A stretch of DNA of 8,410 bases from NCBI GenBank assembly GCA_041744755.1, contig JBGTKC010000160.1, positions 1 through 8,410 of the forward strand. The letters are read 5' to 3'. Positions 1-7,891 of the stretch are shown piece by piece. Source of the DNA: CALDTK01 sp041744755 (GTDB lineage: Bacteria > Bacteroidota > Bacteroidia > Chitinophagales > Saprospiraceae). Within the stretch, counting starts at the first letter, position 1; every line of letters starts with the position of its first letter. The notes beneath the pieces are model-generated. The model saw only the letters and a program-made list of their open reading frames with translations. It did no database searches and was not told the DNA's origin. The position numbers were made by a program, and so were the translations under genes.

Positions 1-1
1 C

Positions 2-871
2 CCGAACGTCAGCGAGGGGCGGGATTTACACGCGATCGACACGCTGACCGCCGCGATTACGTCGGTGGCGGGGACGCGCCTCCTCCACCGCGACATCGGT
101 GCGGACGCCAACCGCACGGTCTTCACGTTCGTCGGCCCTCCAGAAAACGTACGCCTTTCGGCAAAACGCCTGGCGGCCGCGTGCGTCGAGCACATCGACC
201 TGCGGAGCTACCGTGGCACCCATCCGTACGTAGGCGCCCTCGACGTCTGTCCCTTCGTGCCGCTGTGGGGCCTGGACCCAGTTTTGGCGAAAGCCGCCGC
301 CGAAGATGTCGGGCAGTACCTCGCCGGGGAACTAAAGGTCCCGGTGTACTTCTACGAGCACTCGGCGCGCCGGGAGAAATTTCGGAGTCTTGCGGAGGTG
401 AGGCGCGGGGGACTCGACAGTCTCGCCGGTCGCTTACCGGAAGACGCCCCCGACCTCGGCGGACCGCTCCCCCACCCCACCGCCGGTGTAAGCGTGGTCG
501 GCGCGCGCGATATCCTCGTCGCCTACAACGTCAACCTCGCGACCACGGACGTAAAGGTGGCAGGGCACGTGGCGAAGCGGGTGCGGGAGGAGCTGCCGAA
601 GGTGCGGGCCATCGGCTGGTATCAAAAAGCTTTTGGGTGCGCGCAGGTGTCGCTGAATCTGCTGGACTATCGAGTGACGGATTTGCGGGCGGCATTCGCC
701 AAAACGCGGGAGGTGGCGAGAGACCTAGACACAGAGGTAGCCGGGAGTGAGTTGATCGGGCTGGCACCGGCGGGGGCGATGGGGGGCTGGGCGGGATTTG
801 GGCTGGACGCGGTGAGGCCTTTTGTTTGGGGGGAGCGGGTGTTGGAGGCGGTGGTAGGCCCTGAAACATAG
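2..871 (+). CDS. ftcD: Glutamate formimidoyltransferase, 5' end cut off by window edge
   Basis: Cytosolic enzyme of histidine degradation that moves the formimidoyl group from N-formimidoyl-L-glutamate to tetrahydrofolate, giving glutamate and 5-formimidoyl-THF (EC 2.1.2.5). The frame is open from base 2 and begins PNVSEGRD, the conserved near-N-terminal motif of the family, so only about 9 residues plus the start are missing; the internal GTG at 65 is not the start. Family blocks visible in order: DANRTVFTFVG, GTHPYVGALDVCPFVP (visible residues about 72-87; His74 would sit near the position of the catalytic His of mammalian FTCD), PVYFYEHSA, PDLGGP, VGARDILVAYNVNLAT, AQVSLNLLDY and GSELIGLAP. 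About 289 residues are visible and the frame ends before any cyclodeaminase domain, so this is the monofunctional form. One oddity: the usual HPR of the active-site block reads HPY. Codons shift from C-ending to strongly G-ending in the last third. No other histidine-utilisation gene follows, so any operon partners lie upstream. Recognition is confident; function is by family similarity. Confidence 0.95.
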   Translation, partial: PNVSEGRDLHAIDTLTAAITSVAGTRLLHRDIGADANRTVFTFVGPPENVRLSAKRLAAACVEHIDLRSYRGTHPYVGALDVCPFVPLWGLDPVLAKAAAEDVGQYLAGELKVPVYFYEHSARREKFRSLAEVRRGGLDSLAGRLPEDAPDLGGPLPHPTAGVSVVGARDILVAYNVNLATTDVKVAGHVAKRVREELPKVRAIGWYQKAFGCAQVSLNLLDYRVTDLRAAFAKTREVARDLDTEVAGSELIGLAPAGAMGGWAGFGLDAVRPFVWGERVLEAVVGPET

Positions 872-886
872 AGACTTCATTGCCAC

Positions 887-916
887 GGTTTGAGGAGTGC
901 CTTCCCGTAGCAAACC
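887..916 (+). other. Inverted repeat between ftcD and the helicase gene
   Basis: GGTTTG at 887-892 is the exact reverse complement of CAAACC at 911-916, with an 18-base loop in which GGA (894-896) can pair with TCC (903-905). It starts 16 bases after the ftcD stop and ends 40 bases before the preferred helicase start. It could be a weak terminator for ftcD or an operator for the helicase gene. There is no following T-run, and six base pairs can arise by chance. The imperfect -7-like TACCTTCC at 918-925 (two mismatches to TAnnTTTG) lies just downstream and would give a transcript starting near 931, ahead of the ATG at 957; this promoter is only suggestive. Confidence 0.25.
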
Positions 917-956
917 TTACCTTCCCACACCCGTAAGCCCTAACCAAATCGCCCGC

Positions 957-3900
957 ATGGACGCCTTTTCTTTCGACCAGCAAATCGTCGCCGATTACAC
1001 GCGCTTCTCGCGCTCCTTTTCCAAAATCCGGGCGGCTGATTTGCAGGCAGATTTGGAGATTGTATACTCCGACGAGAAGCAATTTTGGCCTTCGCCGCTG
1101 CTGTCTATTAATCCCGAGTACGAGAAAGGGGCCACGGTCGATGGATTAGCCGCCGAAGGCGTCCTTCAGCCTGAGACGGCACGTGTGTTTCGTTTTGGCG
1201 AAAGCCCCATCACCTTCCACAAGCACCAGGCGATGGCCATCGCGAAGGCGCAGCAGGGACGCAGCTTCGTGGTGACGACGGGGACGGGCTCGGGGAAATC
1301 GCTCTGTTTTTTCGTGCCGATCGTCGACGCCATCATCAGGGCACGCAAGCAAAAACTGCCGCGGGCCACGCGCGCCATCATTGTGTACCCGATGAATGCT
1401 TTGGCCAACAGCCAGCGCAAGGAGATCAAGAAGTTCGTCGACAATTCAGACCTCCCGGCGCACCTCCGCCCGACCATCGCCCGCTACACCGGCCAGGAAT
1501 CGCCAGAGGAGCGCGATTACATCCGCGACAATCCGCCGGATATCCTGCTCACCAACTTCATGATGGCCGAGTTGCTGTTGGTGCGACAGAACGAGCGCGA
1601 TAAAGATGTGATTGAGAATGCATCGGAGCTACAGTTCGTCGTGCTCGACGAACTGCACACGTACCGAGGCAGGCAAGGCTCGGACGTGGCCGTACTGATC
1701 CGGCGACTCAAGGACCGTTGCGCGCGCGACCGTGACCTGATCTGCATCGGGACCTCGGCCACGATGGCCAACGACGGGGATCCGAGCAAACGCGCGGCCG
1801 TCGTCGCCAGCGTCGCGAGTCGTCTCTTCGGAACCGCTATCGAGATTGACGACGTGATCGACGAGTTTATTGATAGGTCGGTCGGCGCCGAGTATAACGA
1901 TGAATACCGCCAGAAGCTTACCTCGGCCGTAGCCGAAGATATCCCTGAACACCTCACCGACGCCGACCTATATCAGCATCCACTTGCCGTGTGGATCGAA
2001 GGAGAGATCGGGCTGGAAGATAAAGAGAAGCTTCGGCGCCGCAAGCCAATTGGCTTCAATGAAGTAATCACCCAACTGGCCAACGAGACGGCTTTAAGCG
2101 AAGCGCACTGCGCCAGTCAACTCGTCAAGTTTCTGACGCTTACGAGTCGCGTCGAGACCGAGCGCGGCGGGCCGGGTGACAAAGCGTTCATGGCCTTTCG
2201 GCTACACCGCTTCGTCTCCGGCGCCGGCGATTTATCGACTACGCTCAAGGCAAAACCTAGGGCCGTTTACCTCGATTGGCAGCGGGAAGATCCCAAAGAC
2301 CCAGGCACCCGACTCTACCCGACGCGCTTTTGCCGGGAGTGTGGCCAGGAGTACCACGTCGTGACGCGCGAGCAGGAAGGGAGCAGTTGGCAGTACATCG
2401 CCCGCGACATCGACGAGGTGCCGCTGCAAGACGAGGAAGACGAAGACCGCGAGGATGTGGCTGGCTACTTGACGCCGTATCCTGTCGGAGACGAAGACTA
2501 CGCTTTCGATGGGAATGCGGACACGCTGCCCGAGACTTGGGTAGAAATCAAGAACGATGTATCGAAAGTAAGATCCTACCGCAAGCGCAGGATTCCCGAG
2601 CACGTCCACGTCGATCGCACCGGTATGCAGGCGAGTCACGGCGAAACCTTTCATTTTGTCCCTGGCAAGTTTGCCTTTTGCACGCGATGCCTCGACGAAC
2701 CTTCGCCCAATTCACGCGAGCGCAGCAAGCTCGCCGGACTTTCGGCGGAAGGGCGGAGTTCGGCCACGACCATCTTCGTCTCGCACGCGCTCCAGTGGTT
2801 GAAGAATCCAGCCAATCACATCGACGAGACCAAACAAAAGCTGCTTGCCTTTACCGACAATCGCCAGGATGCGGCCCTTCAGGCAGGCCACTTCAATGAC
2901 TTCCACTTCGTCGTCGTCCTGCGGGCGGCCATCCTGCGCGCCGTACTCGATGCAGGTGAGGATGGGCTATCCGAAGAAGAGTTCGGCAAGCGCGTTCAGG
3001 AGGCGCTACAATTTTTGCCCAATCACCGTGACAACCGCGCCTACTGGCTCAAGAATCCACGCGCGCCTGTCATGGGTCGTAAGGACGCCGCGCGGGTACT
3101 GCGGAAAGTGCTCGACCACCGAGTATGGCGAGACCTACGGCGGGGTTGGCGTTACACCAATCCTAATCTCGTTCAATTACGCCTCATCGACGTGGTCTTC
3201 GATGGCCTGCAAGATGTCGTTGAGGACGAAGAAATTTGGGCAAGCCATCCAGACCTCGCCGTGATGCGGGAGGCCGACCTCGAACTCCGGCAACGAGTGC
3301 TGAAGGAAATCTTCACGACCTTCCTCGAAGGTTTAGCCGTGCAATCGGAGGCCCTAAACGGGATAGACTTAGAGAGCGTCGCCCAAACCTCCCGCTCGCA
3401 CCTCCGTGCGCCCTGGGAAGTAGACAAGGGCGAAGACCTAATGGAGGCCGCCGTGCTTCGCCTCAGTCCCGGCGGTCGCAACAAAGTGAGCAAACGACTC
3501 GAGGACCAACTCATCCGCGCGGGCCACACCAGCAGCCTCGGAAAAAAGCTCAAAAAGTCCGCCTTGCTCGGCAATCACCTCAAGAGGCGCGACGACTACA
3601 ACCGCATCTTGCCCGCGATCCTCGAGGCCCTCGCCGCCCAGGACATGCTCAAGCGCGTCGAGCAGGACGACGACCATTGGGGCTACCAACTCAATCCTAC
3701 CCTCGTCCGGATCGTGGCCGGCGCAGCAGCCACCGATGATACCCAAGCCCAGAACGAGTTCTTCCACCGCCTCTACCTCGACCTCGCCGAAAACCTCCGG
3801 ACCGGAAGCGTCCACCTCGGCGGCATCGAGGGCCAGGCGCATACCGCACAGGTCGACTCGCAGGTGCGCGAGTACCGCGAGTGGCGCTTCCGCTACGAGG

Positions 3901-6236
3901 CCGAAGACCGCCAGCAGATCGAGGACAACCTCGACCAGATGGCCGCTAAGGGAGAGTCCGATAGCTTTCTGCCAACGCTGTTTTGCTCGCCGACCATGGA
4001 ACTCGGCGTCGACATCTCGGCACTCAACACGGTGTACTTACGCAATGTGCCGCCCACGCCAGCCAACTACGCCCAGCGCGCCGGTCGCGCCGGACGTTCG
4101 GGCCAGTCCGCTGTCATCACGACTTACTGCGCGGCGATGTCGCCGCACGACCAATATTTTTTCGAGCGCCGCGAGCAGATGGTGGCGGGCGTGGTGCGAC
4201 CGCCGATGCTCGACTTGTCGAATCAAGACCTCGTCGACTCCCACCTCCAAGCCGTTTGGCTCGCAGAAACCGACATCGCGCTCGACAGCAGCATCCCGGC
4301 TAACCTCGACCTCGACGATGCTCGGTATCCGCTCAACGAAGCTATCAAAACCCAGCTAGCCGCGCCGGGACTAGGCGCGAAAGCACGTGCCCCGATGCTA
4401 CGCGTTTTAGAGGCGATTCTGGGTTCCCTCGAGATTGCCCCCGAGTGGGTCGGTGTCCCGGACACTTACATCGACACACTCATTACCGCGGCCCCGGTTC
4501 GCTTCGACGAATCCTTCGAGCGCTGGCGCGAACTCTACCGCTCTGCCCGCGAGCAACTCCACGACGCCAATCGCCGCTCCGAGCTTACCGGGCTCAGTGG
4601 CAAGGACCGCAAGGCAGCCGAGCGCGACCAGTGGAATGCCAACCAGCAAATTTCCCTACTTGAGGCCGGCAAAAAAAGCAGCGCCTCCGACTTCTACTCC
4701 TACCGCTACCTCGCGACCGAAGGCTTTTTACCGGGGTACAACTTCCCGCGACTCCCGCTCTACGCCTACGTGCCCGCCCACACGCGCACGAGTCGCAAGA
4801 GCAGCGGTTCCTTCCTGCAACGCGCACGTTTCCTGGCGATCTCTGAGTTTGGTCCGCGTAGCCTGCTCTACCATGAAGGCCGCGCTTATCGAATCGTGAA
4901 GGCCAAACTCGCCCCCGGCGACGTCAATGCCGACGGCCACGGTCTGGCGACCAAGGATGTGATTGTCTGCCCGATGTGCGGCGCCTCGCACGATCAGGAG
5001 CCAGAGCAGTGCCGCGCCTGCGGTGCTCCGCTCGCGGGCGTTACGCCGATCCGCCACACCCTGCGCATCAACAACGTCGAAGCTGCCCCCGCCGAGCGCA
5101 TCTCCGCCAACGATGAGGATCGCCAGAAGCAAGGGTTCGAGATCCAAACCGTTTACGAGTGGCCCACCCGTCACGGCGTGCCGGAGGTCGCCACGGTCAC
5201 CCTCGTCGACGCCGACAGCGCCGAGCCGCTCGCCGAACTCAAGTACGCCAACGGCACCACGATCAGCCGCATCAACAAAGGTCTGCGCCGGCGCAAGAAC
5301 CGCAACGTGCTCGGCTTCGAACTCAACACCACCACCGGGTACTGGGCCAAGGGCAAGGACGAGGACAAATCCGCCACCACCGACGCGCCCGATCCCGAGG
5401 CGCCGAGTACGCAACGCGTCGTGCCCATCGTGAGCGACAACAAGAGTGCGCTGGTGGTCTACTGGGCTGATCCAGATCAGTACGCATCGACCCCAGAATT
5501 GCTACTCACCGTGCAGTACGCCCTCCTGCGCGGCGTTGCGATCGCCTTTCACCTAGAGGAGGGGGAGGTACTCAGCGAGCCCCTGCCGGATGCCAAGACG
5601 CCACGAACGCTCCTCGTCTACGAGGCCACCGAAGGCGGGGCTGGCGTCCTCAATCGCTTGCTCACCGATCCGGATGCCATCCAGCGCGTCGTGCGTGAGG
5701 CGCTGGAGCTGATGCACTTCTCGACAGAAAGTATTGAAGTTGCGCTTTCGCAAAACGATCCCGCCTTACTCCAGCCCGTCAATGGTGCCTGCGTGCGTGG
5801 CTGCTACCGCTGTTTGCTGAGCTACTACAACCAGCCCCACCACGAGGAAATCGACCGGCAGCACGTGGGGGTACATGCATTACTCCTTCAGTTGGCGCGG
5901 GCTGTGCGGGACGTCGACGCGAGCGCCGCGCAGGACTTAGCTTCGGTCGCGCTTCCGCAAAACTCGTCCAACGGTCACGACGGCGCCCATACCAGCGACC
6001 CCTGGCTCGAGGCTTTCGCCGACGCTGGATTGCCGCCCCCGGATGCCGAGCCACTGGAGCTCGTGGGCCATAAACTACCGTATGTTTGGCGGAGTCACTA
6101 CGTGGCGGCTTTCGCCAAAACTTGCCCGACGGAGGTTTTGGCGGAAGCCGAACGGAAGGGGTGGGAGGTGGTGGAACTTCACCAAAACGGACAAGCGAGT
6201 GTGCCGAGGGAGTTGGTCGCTTTTTTGCAGAGCTAA
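957..6236 (+). CDS. Giant DExH superfamily 2 helicase with C-terminal MZB/DUF1998-like zinc domain (COG1205 type)
   Basis: Predicted ATP-driven DNA translocase/helicase, 1759 residues from the ATG at 957. Helicase motifs: Walker A GTGSGKS 109-115, motif Ia IIVYPMNALANSQ 141-153, DELH 231-234, SAT 267-269, the family hallmark FTDNRQD 632-638 (followed by AALQAGHFNDF), motif V TMELGVDI 1013-1020 and motif VI QRAGRAGRSG 1040-1049. Between the lobes lies an insert of several hundred residues carrying CxxC pairs at C459/C462 and C575/C578, which could form one split zinc site. Downstream are a zinc ribbon (C1338, C1341, C1352, C1355), an EGGAG block (1559-1563) and the MZB-type cluster C1612, C1616, C1619 followed by SYYNQPHH. 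About 120 C-terminal residues are unassigned. An in-frame GTG at 897 would add 20 residues, but GAGGA abuts it without a spacer and the extension looks non-coding; the family N-terminus typically begins like MDAFSFDQQIVADYTRF, so 957 is preferred. Relatives include MrfA/YprA repair helicases and DISARM DrmA/DrmB. Here both helicase and DUF1998-like parts are in one chain. Substrate and biological role are not shown by the sequence; defence or repair is inferred. Confidence 0.9.
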   Translation: MDAFSFDQQIVADYTRFSRSFSKIRAADLQADLEIVYSDEKQFWPSPLLSINPEYEKGATVDGLAAEGVLQPETARVFRFGESPITFHKHQAMAIAKAQQGRSFVVTTGTGSGKSLCFFVPIVDAIIRARKQKLPRATRAIIVYPMNALANSQRKEIKKFVDNSDLPAHLRPTIARYTGQESPEERDYIRDNPPDILLTNFMMAELLLVRQNERDKDVIENASELQFVVLDELHTYRGRQGSDVAVLIRRLKDRCARDRDLICIGTSATMANDGDPSKRAAVVASVASRLFGTAIEIDDVIDEFIDRSVGAEYNDEYRQKLTSAVAEDIPEHLTDADLYQHPLAVWIEGEIGLEDKEKLRRRKPIGFNEVITQLANETALSEAHCASQLVKFLTLTSRVETERGGPGDKAFMAFRLHRFVSGAGDLSTTLKAKPRAVYLDWQREDPKDPGTRLYPTRFCRECGQEYHVVTREQEGSSWQYIARDIDEVPLQDEEDEDREDVAGYLTPYPVGDEDYAFDGNADTLPETWVEIKNDVSKVRSYRKRRIPEHVHVDRTGMQASHGETFHFVPGKFAFCTRCLDEPSPNSRERSKLAGLSAEGRSSATTIFVSHALQWLKNPANHIDETKQKLLAFTDNRQDAALQAGHFNDFHFVVVLRAAILRAVLDAGEDGLSEEEFGKRVQEALQFLPNHRDNRAYWLKNPRAPVMGRKDAARVLRKVLDHRVWRDLRRGWRYTNPNLVQLRLIDVVFDGLQDVVEDEEIWASHPDLAVMREADLELRQRVLKEIFTTFLEGLAVQSEALNGIDLESVAQTSRSHLRAPWEVDKGEDLMEAAVLRLSPGGRNKVSKRLEDQLIRAGHTSSLGKKLKKSALLGNHLKRRDDYNRILPAILEALAAQDMLKRVEQDDDHWGYQLNPTLVRIVAGAAATDDTQAQNEFFHRLYLDLAENLRTGSVHLGGIEGQAHTAQVDSQVREYREWRFRYEAEDRQQIEDNLDQMAAKGESDSFLPTLFCSPTMELGVDISALNTVYLRNVPPTPANYAQRAGRAGRSGQSAVITTYCAAMSPHDQYFFERREQMVAGVVRPPMLDLSNQDLVDSHLQAVWLAETDIALDSSIPANLDLDDARYPLNEAIKTQLAAPGLGAKARAPMLRVLEAILGSLEIAPEWVGVPDTYIDTLITAAPVRFDESFERWRELYRSAREQLHDANRRSELTGLSGKDRKAAERDQWNANQQISLLEAGKKSSASDFYSYRYLATEGFLPGYNFPRLPLYAYVPAHTRTSRKSSGSFLQRARFLAISEFGPRSLLYHEGRAYRIVKAKLAPGDVNADGHGLATKDVIVCPMCGASHDQEPEQCRACGAPLAGVTPIRHTLRINNVEAAPAERISANDEDRQKQGFEIQTVYEWPTRHGVPEVATVTLVDADSAEPLAELKYANGTTISRINKGLRRRKNRNVLGFELNTTTGYWAKGKDEDKSATTDAPDPEAPSTQRVVPIVSDNKSALVVYWADPDQYASTPELLLTVQYALLRGVAIAFHLEEGEVLSEPLPDAKTPRTLLVYEATEGGAGVLNRLLTDPDAIQRVVREALELMHFSTESIEVALSQNDPALLQPVNGACVRGCYRCLLSYYNQPHHEEIDRQHVGVHALLLQLARAVRDVDASAAQDLASVALPQNSSNGHDGAHTSDPWLEAFADAGLPPPDAEPLELVGHKLPYVWRSHYVAAFAKTCPTEVLAEAERKGWEVVELHQNGQASVPRELVAFLQS

Positions 6237-6260
6237 AGTAAAACATTTTGTTTATTTTCC

Positions 6261-6268
6261 TATCTTTG
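6261..6268 (+). promoter_or_regulatory. Bacteroidota-type -7 promoter box upstream of the toxin-antitoxin pair
   Basis: TATCTTTG is an exact match to the Bacteroidota primary-sigma -7 consensus TAnnTTTG. It sits in a short AT-rich stretch (6237-6268) squeezed between the helicase stop (6236) and the ATG at 6273. A TTTG at 6247-6250 resembles the -33 element, but its 10-base spacing is shorter than the usual roughly 17-23, so the -33 part is poor. The box ends only 4 bases before the ATG, so the transcript would start at or very near the ATG and be leaderless or nearly so. No Shine-Dalgarno sequence fits in front of the ATG. It suggests that the downstream pair can be transcribed independently of the helicase gene. 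Confidence 0.55.
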
Positions 6269-6272
6269 CCTG

Positions 6273-7427
6273 ATGCTCGCTCCTGAAGTCATCCCCATCG
6301 CACCCGCCGTATTCATCTGGGCTCGTGAGAGCCTCGGGATGAGCCACGAGGAAGTAGCGAAGCGAGCTAAGCGGCCGGTGGAAGAGGTGCGAGCCTGGGA
6401 AGCTGGGGGAGCTACGCCTTCGTTCGCGCAGCTCGAGCGCCTGGCAAACCAAGTTTATAAGCGCCCGCTTGCCGTGTTCTTCATGGAGACCCCTCCCGAC
6501 TTGCCTACACTTAAGCAGGAGTTCAGAACCCTCGACAGCGCAGCCATCGCACTACTCACCCGAGATACGCGGCTGGCGATTCGGGAGATCCAGGCTCGGC
6601 AACTGTACCTGGGCGATCTATTCGGGGATGACAACTTCGGTCGCTCGCGGCTCGCGAGGCTCAAGATGACGATCAATGATGACGCGGCGGCTAGGGCGCG
6701 TGAAGTGCGAGAACTCATTGGATTTACCATCGACGAGCAGACTAATCTCAAAGACAGCCGGGAGGCCTTTAACTACGTTCGCCAACGCCTGGAGCTTCAA
6801 CGCGTTTTTACTTTCCAGGCTCCCCTCGACGGCATCCGCGGGTTCGCCCTGGCCGACGAGGCGTTTCCCGTGATCGGGATCGACACCGCGGATCATCACG
6901 GGGCGAGACTTTTTACGTTGGCTCATGAGCTTGCGCACCTATTACTGGACGACAGCGACTTACTCTTAACAGATGCCATTGACGCCACGCACAGTCAACT
7001 CGAGCAGTACTGTAATCGCTTCGCGGCCGAGTTACTCCTACCGGGAGAGGTTTTTGCGGAAGCGTTGCAAAAGGAGAAAACGCAGAGACCTCAAGGCGAG
7101 CTACGCGAACTCGTAGTCGCCATCGCTCGGCGCTACCGCGTGAGTAATACGATGGTGGCGCGTCGCCTTCTCGATCAAGGTGAGATATCCAGCAAGGATT
7201 ACGGCGGGCTCGCAAAGCTATTTTCGCAAATCCACCTCGACCGCAAGGCCAAGCTGAAGGCAGCGGATGGGGGGCCGACCTACTACACGACCAAGTGGAG
7301 CACACTGGGTAAATCCTATATAGAAACCACGTTAAGTCAACTCGACAGAGGAGCGATCGACGCGCTTACAGCCGCCGAGATACTAGGTGTGAAAGTAGAA
7401 AAGCTCACTAAACTAGCAGAAGTGTGA
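6273..7427 (+). CDS. XRE-type HTH regulator fused to ImmA/IrrE (COG2856) metallopeptidase; probable antitoxin
   Basis: A 384-residue two-domain protein. Residues about 10-70 form an XRE/Cro-like helix-turn-helix (ARESLGMSHEEVAKRAKRP...WEAG) expected to bind DNA. Residues about 170-300 form an ImmA/IrrE-type zinc metallopeptidase with the active-site HELAH at 218-222 and the probable third zinc ligand E253 in NRFAAELLLP; all expected catalytic residues are kept, so protease activity is plausible. A C-terminal segment (from Tyr337, YYTTKWSTLG, then AAEILGVKVEKL) is common in this COG2856 subfamily. The stop codon overlaps the start of the PIN-like gene by 4 bases (GTGA, 7424-7427), implying co-transcription and translational coupling. 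In known families such proteins act as antitoxin and autorepressor of a downstream toxin, and the peptidase can make induction depend on proteolysis. No operator was identified beyond the AT-rich promoter stretch. Domain assignment is firm; the antitoxin role is inferred from gene order. Confidence 0.9.
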   Translation: MLAPEVIPIAPAVFIWARESLGMSHEEVAKRAKRPVEEVRAWEAGGATPSFAQLERLANQVYKRPLAVFFMETPPDLPTLKQEFRTLDSAAIALLTRDTRLAIREIQARQLYLGDLFGDDNFGRSRLARLKMTINDDAAARAREVRELIGFTIDEQTNLKDSREAFNYVRQRLELQRVFTFQAPLDGIRGFALADEAFPVIGIDTADHHGARLFTLAHELAHLLLDDSDLLLTDAIDATHSQLEQYCNRFAAELLLPGEVFAEALQKEKTQRPQGELRELVVAIARRYRVSNTMVARRLLDQGEISSKDYGGLAKLFSQIHLDRKAKLKAADGGPTYYTTKWSTLGKSYIETTLSQLDRGAIDALTAAEILGVKVEKLTKLAEV

Positions 7428-7891
7428 GCGTAGCCAAATACGTTTTTGATACGGGTCCGTTCATCCAGCTCGGGATGCTGGACAGAGAGGTTTTTGTGTC
7501 CGCGTATGCGGCTGTCGCGGCTGCGCTTAGCGACGGCACGATCACGTCGTGCCGGGCGGTATTTGACGAGATAGACGACAAGACTGGAGAACTTAAGAAG
7601 TGGTGTGCGCCTAATAAAGCCGCATTTGTCCGGCCGTCCGTAGCGGAGCAGTTGCTCGTCCGAGAGATATTGACCAAGTACCCGGTGCTCATCAAGCCGA
7701 GCGACCTCCAGATCGGGAAGCAGGTCGCCGATCCCTTCGTCATTGCCCGCGGCCGCCACCTAGGCTTGACGGTGGTGACCAACGAGCGCTGGAAGCCAAA
7801 TGCCCAAAAGGTACCGAACGTCTGCCAGCACTATGGCGTACCGTCGATGGACCTAATGGGATTTTTTAAGGCGGAGGGGTTGAGGTTTTAG
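7424..7891 (+). CDS. DUF4411 family PIN-like protein, probable ribonuclease toxin
   Basis: A 155-residue protein starting at GTG 7424 within the GTGA overlap with the upstream gene; this start leaves the N-terminal PIN strand intact (YVFDTGPFI). PIN-type acidic residues visible are D9 (FDTGPFI), E49 (FDEI), D103 (VADPFVIARG) and, at the fourth position, N120-E121 in VVTNE, where canonical PIN domains usually have TxD. The conserved end PNVCQHYGV also fits the DUF4411 group (Pfam PF14367). Length is typical. PIN toxins cut RNA with Mg2+ or Mn2+ bound by the acidic cluster; the target here cannot be told. Immediate coupling to an XRE-ImmA protein matches the recurrent arrangement of this family as a type II toxin-antitoxin pair, with this protein as the toxin. 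No signal peptide or membrane segment is seen, so it should act in the cytosol. Family assignment is by motif recognition. Confidence 0.87.
   Translation: MSVAKYVFDTGPFIQLGMLDREVFVSAYAAVAAALSDGTITSCRAVFDEIDDKTGELKKWCAPNKAAFVRPSVAEQLLVREILTKYPVLIKPSDLQIGKQVADPFVIARGRHLGLTVVTNERWKPNAQKVPNVCQHYGVPSMDLMGFFKAEGLRF

Noticed and set aside
897..956. GTG at 897 as start of the helicase
   Set aside because: The purine stretch GAGGA touches the GTG with no spacer, the added 20 residues resemble no family sequence, and the ATG at 957 begins the expected N-terminal helix.
531..1082. Antisense open frame of 183 codons overlapping the end of ftcD and the start of the helicase gene
   Set aside because: Its translation is low-complexity Pro/Arg/Ala-rich, as expected from the complement of a GC-rich coding strand, and both overlapped genes have clear family motifs on the + strand.
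2276..2899. Alternative + strand frame of 207 codons inside the helicase gene
   Set aside because: Arg/Pro-rich shadow translation with no motifs, fully inside a gene with well-kept helicase and zinc motifs.
3736..4359. Alternative + strand frame of 207 codons inside the helicase gene
   Set aside because: Ser/Thr/Arg-rich composition typical of a shifted GC-rich frame; the true frame here encodes motifs V and VI.
957..6236. Complete DISARM system
   Set aside because: No DrmC-type PLD gene or DNA methyltransferase is in the window; only the helicase/DUF1998-like resemblance is present.
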